DNA from: Rhodospirillum sp.
GTDB lineage: Bacteria > Pseudomonadota > Alphaproteobacteria > Rhodospirillales > Rhodospirillaceae
DNA: 64,000 bases
Assembly (NCBI GenBank): GCA_021741145.1
Contig: JAIOYK010000004.1
Location: 1-64,000, forward strand
Reading direction: 5' to 3'
Of the stretch, positions 36,868-45,519 are shown in pieces. A model generated the notes under the pieces. That model was not told the origin of the DNA and did no database searches. It saw only the letters and a program-made list of their open reading frames with translations. The stretch's first letter is position 1. Each line of letters begins with the position of its first letter. Position numbers and translations under genes: made by a program.

Positions 36868-37058
36868 ATTGACCGCGGTCCCCTTGCCCCGTCTCCGGAT
36901 CGCCCTGTCCCTGTTAAGAACGTCCCGCAATGGGTGGATTTCCATCGGAACGGTCCCCGGAAAGCGCTAGACTGCGCGCCGAGTGGACCCGCCCCTGGGG
37001 TCCCATTTCCTGGGATGACACGGCGGCGAGGCCCGAAGAAATTTCGGAGGAACGCGCC

Positions 37059-39392
37059 ATGTACCGGATTACCCGCAGGGACCAGTTTTCGGACACCACC
37101 TTCCTGTGGGATATCGAGGCCCCCGACGTCGCCCAGGCCGCCAGGCCGGGCCATTTCGTCATGCTCCGCCTGCGGGACGGGGCCGAGCGAATCCCCCTGA
37201 CCGTCGCCGACATGGACCCCAAGGCGGGGACGATCACCGTCGTCGTCCAGGCCCTGGGCAAGACCACCCGCGACATGCGAGATCACTATAAGGCCGGGGA
37301 CTCCTTCGCCGATTTCGTCGGTCCCCTCGGCCTGCCCCAGCATATCGACAAGGTTGGCCATGTGGTCCTGGTGGGCGGCGGACTGGGGGTGGCGCCGATT
37401 TTTCCCCAACTCCGTGGGTTTCGGGACGCGGGCAACCGGGTCACCGCCATCATGGGCTTCCGCTCCAAGGACTTGATCTTCTGGGAGGACCGCTTCCGGG
37501 AGGCCTCCGACACCCTGGTGATTTGCACCGATGACGGCAGCGCGGGCCGGGCGGGCTTCGTCACCGACGCGCTGGCCGAGGTCATCGAAAAAGATCGACC
37601 CGATCTGGTGGTGGCCATCGGCCCCCTGCCGATGATGCGCGCCTGCGCCGAGGTCACCCGTCCCCATGGGGTCAAGACCATGGTGTCGCTGAACACCATC
37701 ATGGTGGACGGGACGGGCATGTGCGGCTCCTGCCGCGTGACCGTTGGGGGCGAGGTGAAATTCGCCTGTGTCGACGGTCCGGATTTCGACGGCCATGCCG
37801 TGGACTTCGCCGAGCTGATGCTCCGCCAAAAGCGTTTCGCGCCCGAGGAGATCAAGGCAAACGAGGACTTCGAACACGTCTGCAAGCTCGATCAGGTCCT
37901 GGTCCAGGAGGGCAAGCGCACCTATAAGAAGATCTCCCAGGTCGAGCCCCACCAGGTCCCCATGCCCGAGCGGGACGCCATGGAGCGGGCGGCCAATTTC
38001 CTCGAGGTCAACCTGGGCTACACCGCCGAGGACGCCTTCCGCGAGGCGGAACGCTGTCTGCAATGCCACCGCCCTGATTGCGTGGCCGGTTGCCCCGTTG
38101 GCGTGGACATCGCGGGTTTCATCCGGCGGCTGCTGGTGCGGGACATCGATGGCGCCTTGGATGTCATCAACGAAAGCAGCCTCTTCCCATCCATCTGCGG
38201 ACGGGTCTGCCCCCAGGAACACCAGTGCGAGAAGCAGTGCCTTCTCGGTCGCAAGGTGGACCCCGTCGCCATTGGGCGACTGGAACGCTACGTGGGCGAC
38301 CATGCCCATACGGTGGGCCAAACCGGTGCCATCGCGCCCTCCGAGGCACTCCTGGGTCGGGTGGCCATCGTCGGTTCCGGCCCCGGCGGCCTCGCCGCGG
38401 CCGCGGATCTGGTCAAACGGGGCTGCCGGGTGACGGTCTTCGAGGCCCTGCATGTGCTGGGCGGAGTCCTGCAATACGGCATCCCCTCCTTCCGCCTCCC
38501 CCGGGACATCATCGACCGGGAAATCCAACGCCTGCGCGACATGGGCGTCGAGTTCCTGACCGACAAGGTCATCGGCAAGACCTTCACCGTCGCCCAGCTG
38601 ATGGAGGAAAAGGGCTTTGACGCCGTCTTCATCGCCGCGGGCGCGGGCGCGCCCAGTTTCCTGGGGATCCCGGGCGAATACGCGGGGCGGGTCTATTCGG
38701 CCAATGAGTTCCTGACCCGGGTCAACCTGATGGGCGGCAATGAGTTTCCCGTGAATGACACGCCCGTCTCCACGGGCAAGGCCGTGGTCGTCATCGGCGC
38801 GGGCAACACGGCCATGGACTGCCTGCGGGTGGCCAAGCGCCTGGGCGTGCCCAAGGTGGCCTGCGTCTACCGCCGCTCCGAGGCCGAGGCCCCCGCCCGA
38901 CTGGAGGAAATCCGCCATGCCAAGGAGGAGGGGATCGAATTCCACTTCCTCCACACCCCCGTGGAAATTCATACCAACGACGAGGGGGACGTGCGCGGCA
39001 TCCGCGTCCAAAAGATGACCCTGGGCGAACCCGACGAACAGGGCCGCCGCAAGCCCATCCCGCTGGATGAATTCGTGGAGATGGACTGCGACACGGTCAT
39101 CTACGCGCTGGGCACCAACGCCAACCCCATCGTGCCCAAGTCCACCCCGGGGCTGGAACTGACCAAATGGGGCTATATCATCGCCGATGGGGAGACCCAG
39201 GCCACCACCCTGCCCGGGGTCTTCGCGGGCGGGGATATCGTGACCGGCGGCGCGACGGTGATCCTGGCCATGGGGGCCGGGCGCCGAGCGGCCAAGGCCA
39301 TCGCCCACTACTTGGAAGACGGCAAAGCGACTTGGCCACCGGCCCATGAAGGGGACACGGCCGCGGTCGCGAAGGAACAGGCCCCGGCTTAG
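37059..39392 (+). CDS. Fused NfnAB-type NAD(P)H:ferredoxin oxidoreductase / glutamate synthase small-chain-like protein
   Basis: The product is 777 residues with GGAGG before the ATG. Residues about 1-280 are a ferredoxin-NADP reductase/NfnA-like module (FVMLRLRDGAERIPLT, GGGLGVAPIFPQL) ending with a 2Fe-2S cysteine motif, CGSCRVTVGGEVKFAC. Residues about 310-777 are NfnB/GltD-like. They have two 4Fe-4S motifs (CLQCHRPDCVAGCP and CGRVCPQEHQCEKQC), FAD motif GSGPGGLAAAADL, NADPH motif GAGNTAMDCLRVAKRLG, and a C-terminal GLFAGGD-like motif (GVFAGGDIVTGGAT). In anaerobes the separate NfnA and NfnB bifurcate electrons between NADPH, NAD+ and ferredoxin. A role in supplying reductant here is an inference, as is any link to nitrogenase. 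Confidence 0.85.
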   Translation: MYRITRRDQFSDTTFLWDIEAPDVAQAARPGHFVMLRLRDGAERIPLTVADMDPKAGTITVVVQALGKTTRDMRDHYKAGDSFADFVGPLGLPQHIDKVGHVVLVGGGLGVAPIFPQLRGFRDAGNRVTAIMGFRSKDLIFWEDRFREASDTLVICTDDGSAGRAGFVTDALAEVIEKDRPDLVVAIGPLPMMRACAEVTRPHGVKTMVSLNTIMVDGTGMCGSCRVTVGGEVKFACVDGPDFDGHAVDFAELMLRQKRFAPEEIKANEDFEHVCKLDQVLVQEGKRTYKKISQVEPHQVPMPERDAMERAANFLEVNLGYTAEDAFREAERCLQCHRPDCVAGCPVGVDIAGFIRRLLVRDIDGALDVINESSLFPSICGRVCPQEHQCEKQCLLGRKVDPVAIGRLERYVGDHAHTVGQTGAIAPSEALLGRVAIVGSGPGGLAAAADLVKRGCRVTVFEALHVLGGVLQYGIPSFRLPRDIIDREIQRLRDMGVEFLTDKVIGKTFTVAQLMEEKGFDAVFIAAGAGAPSFLGIPGEYAGRVYSANEFLTRVNLMGGNEFPVNDTPVSTGKAVVVIGAGNTAMDCLRVAKRLGVPKVACVYRRSEAEAPARLEEIRHAKEEGIEFHFLHTPVEIHTNDEGDVRGIRVQKMTLGEPDEQGRRKPIPLDEFVEMDCDTVIYALGTNANPIVPKSTPGLELTKWGYIIADGETQATTLPGVFAGGDIVTGGATVILAMGAGRRAAKAIAHYLEDGKATWPPAHEGDTAAVAKEQAPA

Positions 39393-39657
39393 GAAGGCTC
39401 GGGCCAAGGCTCCGCCACCGAAAGCGAAGAAGGCCCAATCGATCACGGTTGGACCTTCTGAATTGGTCGTATCCCCGGGGGAAGACGGCGCCCCTGTCGC
39501 GGTGGGCGACGCGGCGGCCTGGACCGCGACCTCGCCGACCTAATCGCGGGCGCTCTCACCAACGCCTTCCCGCTTTCCCAGAGCATGGAAATCCGCGCCA
39601 GGCGATACGGAGAGAAGGTTTACCGAGCACGATCTTGGGCCGTTATCGGTGCGCGCC
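39393..39657. other. Intergenic spacer downstream of nfnAB
   Basis: About 265 bases between convergent genes. A weak Ala/Pro-rich frame extends from the end of the oxidoreductase but lacks a ribosome site and family-like sequence. No clear terminator is seen. Confidence 0.3.
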
Positions 39658-40347
39658 TTACCCCGCCGGTTCATCGTCTTCCAGAAAATGCAAGGCGGCT
39701 TCCGCGGCCTTGCCCACATGATGCTGTCCCAACCGCTTCGCTTTCTCTCCATCCCTTTCCATCAGAGCGTCAAGAAGGTCGGACAGTTCCCGGATTGATT
39801 CCTTGGAGCGGCCGGGCGCCTGGAGGGATGTCGCGCGGAGCAACATGACCCGTGAATTGAGCATCCGGAGGCTAATGCCAAGCGCCTCGTTACTCGACCC
39901 GTCGATAAGCCGATCATAGAAGGCATTTTTCGCCTTCAGGCGCTCCATGGAATCACCGAACTCCAAAGCCTGTTTAAGGGCGGCGAAGGCCAGTTGCAAA
40001 TCCCCCCGCTGCCGATCCGTGGCGTTTTCCGCGAAAAGGCGGCAGGCCAACCCTTCCAACTCCACGCGGACCTGATAAATCCCCTCCGCCTGGGTGCGTG
40101 TGAGGCGGGAGACAATGGGACCCCGATGGGGTTGGACCTGAATCAAACCTTCCGATTCCAACTGTCGCAGGGCCTCCCGCACCAAGGTACGGCTGACCCC
40201 GGTGAGTTCACACAACTCGCGTTCCGGCAATCGTTCCCCGGCGGTGAAACGACCTATGGCGATGGCGTTGCGGATGCTTTCCGTCACGCTATGGCGCAGA
40301 GGCGCGGCGACCTTGTCCACGCGAAAGATGGCATCGGGGTTTGTCAT
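39658..40347 (-). CDS. GntR family regulator, FCD subgroup (probable regulator of the carboxylate regulon)
   Basis: The product is 229 residues. The winged helix covers about residues 15-80 (ITERELCELTGVSRTLVREAL-like: LPERELCELTGVSRTLVREA, LESEGLIQVQPHRGPIV). The FCD domain follows (RVELEGLACRLFAEN, NAFYDRLIDGSSNEAL, HHVGKAAEAALHFL). It is the only regulator inside the block 39658-53432, beside the TRAP transporter. It is therefore the best candidate to bind the 14-bp motif found in three divergent promoter regions there. The ligand is probably an organic acid. Confidence 0.9.
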   Translation of the reverse strand: MTNPDAIFRVDKVAAPLRHSVTESIRNAIAIGRFTAGERLPERELCELTGVSRTLVREALRQLESEGLIQVQPHRGPIVSRLTRTQAEGIYQVRVELEGLACRLFAENATDRQRGDLQLAFAALKQALEFGDSMERLKAKNAFYDRLIDGSSNEALGISLRMLNSRVMLLRATSLQAPGRSKESIRELSDLLDALMERDGEKAKRLGQHHVGKAAEAALHFLEDDEPAG

Positions 40348-40445
40348 CTGGGTTCCGTTCGTTCGTTGCGCACTGGCGCCGAATGATCCGCGTCAGGAAG
40401 TGCCATCTTAGGTGTTCCCCTCCCCCTTTGTCACCTCACCCGAAG

Positions 40446-40483
40446 CGCCGCCCTCTCTTTCTCGAAAGAAGGAGAGGGTGGCG
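40446..40483 (-). terminator. Stem-loop downstream of the TRAP binding-protein gene
   Basis: CGCCGCCCTCTC at 40446-40457 pairs with GAGAGGGTGGCG at 40472-40483 (one G-T pair), 20 bases beyond the dctP stop. The loop can form a second TTTC/GAAA stem. There is no T run on the minus strand, so termination is probable but not certain. Confidence 0.5.
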
Positions 40484-40504
40484 TGACCAAGGGTTAGAAA
40501 GAGA

Positions 40505-41542
40505 TCACCGGCCCAGGGCCTGCTTGACCTTCGCGATATAAGCCTTGCCATCGAAACCGACTTCTTCGGCGCGCGCATACCAAGAGTCATAAGCCGGTTG
40601 CGTCAGGGCGGGATCGGCAAGGGCGGCGCGTTCTTCCGGGCTGGCGGACCAGAGGCTCACACCCTTGGCCTCCATCTCCTTCAGCGCCTTGTCGACAAAG
40701 GCGGTGTGATGACCGAAGGCTTCGGCTTCCAGTTCGTCCATGGCCTTGGTGATCTTCTCCTGAAGATCGGGAGAGAGGCGATCCCATTCGTCCTTGTTCA
40801 TGAGAATGGCCCAGCCGGTGATCGGGCTAAGGCCCCAGTCTTGAACATTCTTCGCCACGCGCCAAAGCTCCATGGCGTTCCCGACGCAGGCCGACGTGAA
40901 CACGCCATCGATGACGCCACGTTCAAGCGCGGGCATCAACTCGCTGACGGGCAGCGGTGTTGGCTTGGCGCCCAACGCTTCCATCAGAGCGGCGGACTGC
41001 GGATTGTGGACACGCAGACGTTTGTTCTTGAAGTCTTCCAGGCTGTGGATAGGCTCCTTGGAGAACAGGCGGGTCGTGCACCAAGCCCCCTCCGCCAGCA
41101 CCTTGGCGTTCCACTGCTCACTCCAGATGGCGCCCACGTCCTCGGCCCAAAAGGCATCGCGAACGGTTGTGTAATCCTCGATGTTGTTGATCAACCCCGG
41201 AAGATTGAAGATCCCCATGCGGGGCTCCTCGGCGGCCAGATAGGTGTGCAGGGCCGCGGACATGGGCAGACGCCCATCGCGCACCGCGGACGCGACCTGA
41301 GCGGGCGCGACCAGGGAATCGGATACGGTCACGGAGACTTGGCCATCGGTTGCCTTGGAGATCCGCTCGGGCACGCTGGCGGTCAGTACGGAGTACAGGT
41401 CGCCAGGGGCCACGATCACGCCCATGGTGAGATCCACCGTGTCCCCGGCCTGGGCCTGAAGGGCGGAAAAACCCACCGCGCAGGCCAGGACAGCCGAGGC
41501 CAGACGCCGACCCGGAGTGAAAACGCGCAACGACATGGTCAT
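40505..41542 (-). CDS. TRAP transporter substrate-binding protein (DctP family)
   Basis: The product is 345 residues with GGGAGGA before the start. A Sec signal peptide (about residues 1-32, ending ALQAQA) precedes the DctP fold. Features are RLFSKEPIHSLEDFKNKRLR with the carboxylate-binding Arg region, ALGAKPTPLPVSELMPALERG and GVIDG. The fold binds organic acids in the periplasm. Its membrane partner is the fused Q/M gene encoded divergently at 41715. A copy of the shared 14-bp motif lies between the two start codons. Confidence 0.92.
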   Translation of the reverse strand: MTMSLRVFTPGRRLASAVLACAVGFSALQAQAGDTVDLTMGVIVAPGDLYSVLTASVPERISKATDGQVSVTVSDSLVAPAQVASAVRDGRLPMSAALHTYLAAEEPRMGIFNLPGLINNIEDYTTVRDAFWAEDVGAIWSEQWNAKVLAEGAWCTTRLFSKEPIHSLEDFKNKRLRVHNPQSAALMEALGAKPTPLPVSELMPALERGVIDGVFTSACVGNAMELWRVAKNVQDWGLSPITGWAILMNKDEWDRLSPDLQEKITKAMDELEAEAFGHHTAFVDKALKEMEAKGVSLWSASPEERAALADPALTQPAYDSWYARAEEVGFDGKAYIAKVKQALGR

Positions 41543-41616
41543 TTGGAAAATCCTCCCATTATTTTAATTCCGTCTCTTCCGGAGGTCGACACTATGCACC
41601 TCCGAACCTTGCATGA

Positions 41617-41630
41617 TACGATCATACAAT
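41617..41630. promoter_or_regulatory. Shared operator-like motif, copy 1
   Basis: TACGATCATACAAT lies in the divergent dctP/dctQM control region. Extended to 41613-41630 it is an imperfect palindrome (12 of 18 positions). Near-identical copies occur at 48801-48814 and, inverted, at 50290-50303. Confidence 0.65.
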
Positions 41631-41714
41631 ATTATCATATGTCAAGAGTACCTGACCCCCGATACCGGTCGGGAACCGAAGCCTAAGGACGCTTTTCAGG
41701 AAGGAAGACCTCCC

Positions 41715-43772
41715 ATGCCCAAGGCCCGCGCCACTTCTCGGGACCATGCCCCCTCCCCCGCTTCCCACCCGATTGTTCGGGGTATCGACACCGGTACCCA
41801 GTTCTCCGAAATCGCGGGCGTCGCCGTCCTGCTGATCATGACCGCCATCGTCTGTTACGAGGTCATCTCCCGGTTTGTCTTCAACGCCCCCACGATTTGG
41901 GTGACGGAAATAAGCACCTATCTTTTTGTCGCCCTGGTCTTTTTGGGCCTCGCCGTCGCCCAGCGCGCCGGTGGGCATATTCAGGTGGAGATCCTGATTT
42001 CAACCCTCGCCGAACCCCGCCGCGAGCGGCTTGAGGCCGTGGGCCAGTGGGTCGGTCTTCTGTTCATCGCCGTCGCGGGCTGGCGGATGGCCCGGTTCAA
42101 TTTCTCCGAATGGGTTTACGACACCCGGGACTGGGGACTCCTCGCCACGCCCCAATGGATCCCGGAGCTTCCGGTAACGCTTGGTTATCTGCTCTTCATC
42201 GCCGCCGTCCTGCGTGATCTATTCCTCGCGCGACCGCCCGAAAAACCCTGGCGCGCCTGGGCAACGCCCGTGATCGCCGGTGTGGCGCTTCTTGCCCTGG
42301 TCCTGATGGGCGATAAGGATGTTTGGCTGGTGCGCGGCGCCTTGGACGCGGGGACGGTCATCCTGTGCATAGGCGTCTTTCTCGCCGCCCTGGCCTGGAA
42401 CGGCCCCTCGGTCGCCCTGCCCGTCCTGGTGATCTACCTCGCCCTTGGCGTGGCCTTTGAAATGGCGCATGGGGCTTCGGCCTTCTGGATGGGCGCGACC
42501 CTGGTTGGGGCCTTGCTCATGCTTCTCGTCCTTGGCGTGCGGGTGGCCCTGGCCATGGGGGTCGTCGGCATGGTCGCGCTTTACATCCTGATGCCCCAGC
42601 CGCAACTGCCGATTCTGGCCGATCGTTCCTGGACCAGTGTGAACACCTTTACCCTGACGGCCATTCCCACGTTCGTTCTGATGGGATCGCTGTTGGTCCG
42701 CAGTGGCGTGACCACGGAACTCTTCGACGCCTTGATCCGATGGTTTGGCCGGACGCCGGGCGGATTGGCCCATGCCACCGTGGGCGCCTCGGCCGTTTTC
42801 GCCGCCGTTTCCGGATCCAGCCTGGCCACGGCCGCCACCTTGGGATCGGTCACGGCTCCGGAAATGGTGCGCCGGGGCTATAGCCGCCGGCTCAGTTACG
42901 GCGTGGTCGCCGCCGGCGCGACCCTGGGTATTCTCATTCCCCCCTCCATCGCCATGATCATTTACGGCAACGTGGTCGGCGCGCCGATCACCGTGCTGTT
43001 CATGGCGGGCGTGGTGCCGGGATTGGTGCTGGCGGCCCTGTTCATGGCCACCGCCTTTTTCTGGGCCCTGGTCGTACCGGGCTCGACACCCAAGGAACGC
43101 GCCTATGGCCTGGGAGAGAAAATGCACGCCCTCCTGGGCATTTTTCCTTTCCTGTTCCTTATTACCGCGGTTCTGGGATCCCTCTACCTTGGCATCGCCA
43201 CACCGACCGAGGCCGGCGCCGTGGGTGCCGCGGCCGCCTTGTTGCTCTGCCTGCAACGCCGCGCCCTGACCCTCAAGGGGCTCTACGAGGTCGCCGTGGA
43301 GACCGTGAAGGTCACGGCCTTTCTGATGCTGTTGGTTGTCGGGGCCTCCATCTTCAGTTGGGTCTTCGACTTCCTGCGCCTGCCCCGCGCCGCCGTGGAA
43401 GCCGTGACAGAAGCCCAACTGGCCCCCTGGATGGTCATGTTGCTCATCGGCCTTGTCTATCTGGCCCTTGGCACGATCATCGAGAGCATTTCGATGATGT
43501 TGATGACCCTTTCCGTCACCTTCCCCATCGTCGTCGCCCTGGGGTTCGATCCCATCTGGTTCGGTGTCGTGCTGGTGCTGTTGATCGAGATCGGATTGAT
43601 CACACCGCCGGTGGGCATCGTGTTGTTTATCCTGCGCGGCCTATCGGACGGAGTGCCCTTGAAAGCCATCGTGATGGGCGTCTTGCCTTTTATCGGGGTG
43701 ATGCTGGCCTTCATCGTCCTGCTCTATGCCGTTCCGGAGATCGCCACCTGGCTGCCCGCCCAGATGGAATGA
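41715..43772 (+). CDS. TRAP transporter fused small/large permease (DctQM)
   Basis: The product is 685 residues. The ATG at 41715 has GGAAGGAAG upstream; the open frame further 5' reads through the promoter. Residues about 20-180 form the four-helix DctQ part (TEISTYLFVALVFLGLA, GGHIQVEIL). A linker helical segment and the DctM part follow, with TFTLTAIPTFVLMGSLLVRSG, SGSSLATAATLGSVTAPEM, ATLGILIPPSIAMIIYG and ITPPVGIVLFILRGL. Fused Q/M proteins form a complete membrane unit for sodium-driven organic acid uptake with the DctP protein encoded divergently. Confidence 0.93.
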   Translation: MPKARATSRDHAPSPASHPIVRGIDTGTQFSEIAGVAVLLIMTAIVCYEVISRFVFNAPTIWVTEISTYLFVALVFLGLAVAQRAGGHIQVEILISTLAEPRRERLEAVGQWVGLLFIAVAGWRMARFNFSEWVYDTRDWGLLATPQWIPELPVTLGYLLFIAAVLRDLFLARPPEKPWRAWATPVIAGVALLALVLMGDKDVWLVRGALDAGTVILCIGVFLAALAWNGPSVALPVLVIYLALGVAFEMAHGASAFWMGATLVGALLMLLVLGVRVALAMGVVGMVALYILMPQPQLPILADRSWTSVNTFTLTAIPTFVLMGSLLVRSGVTTELFDALIRWFGRTPGGLAHATVGASAVFAAVSGSSLATAATLGSVTAPEMVRRGYSRRLSYGVVAAGATLGILIPPSIAMIIYGNVVGAPITVLFMAGVVPGLVLAALFMATAFFWALVVPGSTPKERAYGLGEKMHALLGIFPFLFLITAVLGSLYLGIATPTEAGAVGAAAALLLCLQRRALTLKGLYEVAVETVKVTAFLMLLVVGASIFSWVFDFLRLPRAAVEAVTEAQLAPWMVMLLIGLVYLALGTIIESISMMLMTLSVTFPIVVALGFDPIWFGVVLVLLIEIGLITPPVGIVLFILRGLSDGVPLKAIVMGVLPFIGVMLAFIVLLYAVPEIATWLPAQME

Positions 43773-43846
43773 CCCCCAAAGGGGGGCTTGTGAAAAGAGG
43801 CGGGGGGGGGGCGAGGCCAGCCCCCCTTTCTCCTTTGTGACGCGTG

Positions 43847-43883
43847 CAAAAAAAGACCCACCCGGAAAACCACCGGGTGGGTC
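43847..43883 (-). terminator. Rho-independent terminator of the five-gene minus-strand operon
   Basis: On the minus strand a stem GACCCACCCGG/CCGGGTGGGTC with a 7-base loop is followed by eight T residues. It lies 45 bases beyond the stop of the SDR at 43929. Confidence 0.9.
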
Positions 43884-43928
43884 AAGCATGGGGGCGGGGA
43901 GAGGGTCCACCCCCAGGGGAAACCTGGA

Positions 43929-44705
43929 TCAGGGCGCGCCGGGACCGTCACCCGCCGTAACACCCCCATCGATCACGAAAACGCCCCCCGTGACGGCCGC
44001 GGATTCCGGGGCGCAGAGGTAGAGCGCCATGGCCGCCACCTCCGCGGGCTCGACCATGCGACCGATGGGTTGATACCGCTCCAAAGCCTCCAAGTAGCTC
44101 TCCGCGCGATCGGCGTAATGGGCGTTGACGTAATCCTCGATGAACTCCGTGCGCACCCGGGCGGGACAAATGCAGTTGGCCCGGATGCCCCGCGCGACGA
44201 AATCCACGGCGATGGATTTGGTCATTTGGACGATGGCCGCCTTGGTCGCCCCATAGGCGAAACGGTCGCGCATGGCATGGATGCCCGCCAGCGAGGCCAT
44301 GTTCAACACCGTACCCTCGCCCCGGGCGATCATGCCCGGCAGGAAAGCCTTGGTGACGGCGAAGGTCCCTTCGACGTTGACGGCAAAAACCATCCGCAAT
44401 GCGGCGGGATCCGTGTGCAAAAGGTCGCCCACGGTGATCGCCGCGGCATTGTTGACCAGGACATCCGGCGCCCATCCCTCCTTTTCCAGGGAAAGGGAGA
44501 GCTCGAGAATGGCGCCGGTGTCGGTGATATCCAGGGCGCGGGCCAGAACGGGGCCAGGAAGGGCCTTCGCGGATTGGGTGACGGCGTCCCCCTCCCGGTC
44601 GGTGACGATCACCCGCGCGCCCTCGGCGGACAGCGCCTTGGCGATGGCATGCCCGATTCCCCGGGCCGCCCCGGTGATCAGCGCTGTTTTCCCGGTCATC
44701 CTCAT
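43929..44705 (-). CDS. SDR family oxidoreductase (last gene of operon)
   Basis: The product is 258 residues. The start at 44705 overlaps the upstream SDR stop by four bases (ATGA); an ATG six bases downstream is the alternative. The Rossmann motif TGAARGIG, NNAA, and catalytic YGATK in FAYGATKAAIVQMTKSIAVD are intact, and the C-terminus has VTGGVFVIDGG. It is a classical NAD(P)-dependent dehydrogenase; the ANCICPARVRTEF stretch resembles sugar/hydroxyacid SDRs. The substrate is unknown, though the operon suggests a hydroxy-acid or keto-acid intermediate. Confidence 0.88.
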   Translation of the reverse strand: MRMTGKTALITGAARGIGHAIAKALSAEGARVIVTDREGDAVTQSAKALPGPVLARALDITDTGAILELSLSLEKEGWAPDVLVNNAAAITVGDLLHTDPAALRMVFAVNVEGTFAVTKAFLPGMIARGEGTVLNMASLAGIHAMRDRFAYGATKAAIVQMTKSIAVDFVARGIRANCICPARVRTEFIEDYVNAHYADRAESYLEALERYQPIGRMVEPAEVAAMALYLCAPESAAVTGGVFVIDGGVTAGDGPGAP

Positions 44706-45505
44706 CCCGCGAGCCACCCGGCGTCCACCGGCAGGGTTGCCCCCGTGATATCCGCTCCAGCCGGAGAACAGAGGAAGGCGGCCAGGGCGCCCACGCTCTC
44801 CAGGGCGACAAAGCGGCCCGTGGGGTGGCGGACGGAGACGTAGTCCTCGGCCACCTCCTCTTTGGACCGACCCTCCTTCTCCGCCGTGGCCGCGATCCGG
44901 TCGAGAATGGCCGGAGAGGGCACGGTGCCGGGACTGATTGCGTTGCAGGTCACGCCCGTGCGCGCCGTTTCGATGGCGATGGCGCGGGTCATGCCGGTCA
45001 GGGCCGTCTTGGTCGTCACATAGCCAATACGGTTCGCCGCGCCCCTCGCTCCAAAGACAGAGGCGAGGTTGATCACCCGTCCCCAACCCTGGGCCTTCAT
45101 GCCCGGTAGGCAAAGACGGGCCAAGTGGAAGGCGGCGGAGAGGTTGACGGCGATCTCGTCGTCCCAATCCTGGGTCGCGAAGTCCTCGACCGCGGCGAAA
45201 TGGCGGACCACGGCATTGTTCACCAGGATATCCACGCCACCGAATCGGGTGATGGCGCCCCGGGCCATGGCCTCGATGTCCGAGACCTTGCGCAGATCCG
45301 CCGCATCGAACACGACGGTCCCCCCCTGGTCCAGGGCGAGACGCGCGGCGGCGGCTTCCCCTTCCCCTGGGGCGCAGAGCCCATTCAGCACCACGGTGGC
45401 GCCCTGGGCGGCCAGGGCCGCGCCGATGGCATATCCCAATCCCGCCAGGGATCCGGTGATGAGGGCGGTCCGTCCGGCGAGGGGCCGGTGGCTTGTTTCA
45501 CGCAT
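44702..45505 (-). CDS. SDR family oxidoreductase (3-hydroxybutyrate dehydrogenase-like)
   Basis: The product is 267 residues from MRETSH at 45505, which has GGAAGGG six bases upstream; an ATG at 45523 overlapping the previous stop is the alternative. The cofactor motif TGSLAGLGYAIG, NNAVVRHFAAVEDF and catalytic YVTTK are present, as is GVTCNAISPGTVPSP. The pattern PLAGRTALITGSLAGLG..LNG resembles D-3-hydroxybutyrate dehydrogenases, but this is not diagnostic. It is in the middle of a coupled gene series with the hydrolase upstream and a second SDR downstream. Confidence 0.85.
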   Translation of the reverse strand: MRETSHRPLAGRTALITGSLAGLGYAIGAALAAQGATVVLNGLCAPGEGEAAAARLALDQGGTVVFDAADLRKVSDIEAMARGAITRFGGVDILVNNAVVRHFAAVEDFATQDWDDEIAVNLSAAFHLARLCLPGMKAQGWGRVINLASVFGARGAANRIGYVTTKTALTGMTRAIAIETARTGVTCNAISPGTVPSPAILDRIAATAEKEGRSKEEVAEDYVSVRHPTGRFVALESVGALAAFLCSPAGADITGATLPVDAGWLAG

Positions 45506-45519
45506 GGAAAACCCTTCCG

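Larger units (their letters stand above)
36613..37058. other. Long intergenic region with repeats upstream of nfnAB
   Basis: About 446 bases. It holds the inverted repeat at 36647-36673 and a pair of 20-base direct repeats at 36823-36842 and 36848-36867, listed separately. No frame here looks coding. The promoter of the oxidoreductase at 37059 should lie within it, but no clear -35/-10 pair was identified. Confidence 0.4.

Noticed and set aside
36669-39446. A 925-codon minus-strand frame opposite the NfnAB gene
   Set aside because: It is antisense to a gene with intact Fe-S and flavin motifs; its composition is His/Gly/Asp-rich as expected for a shadow frame.
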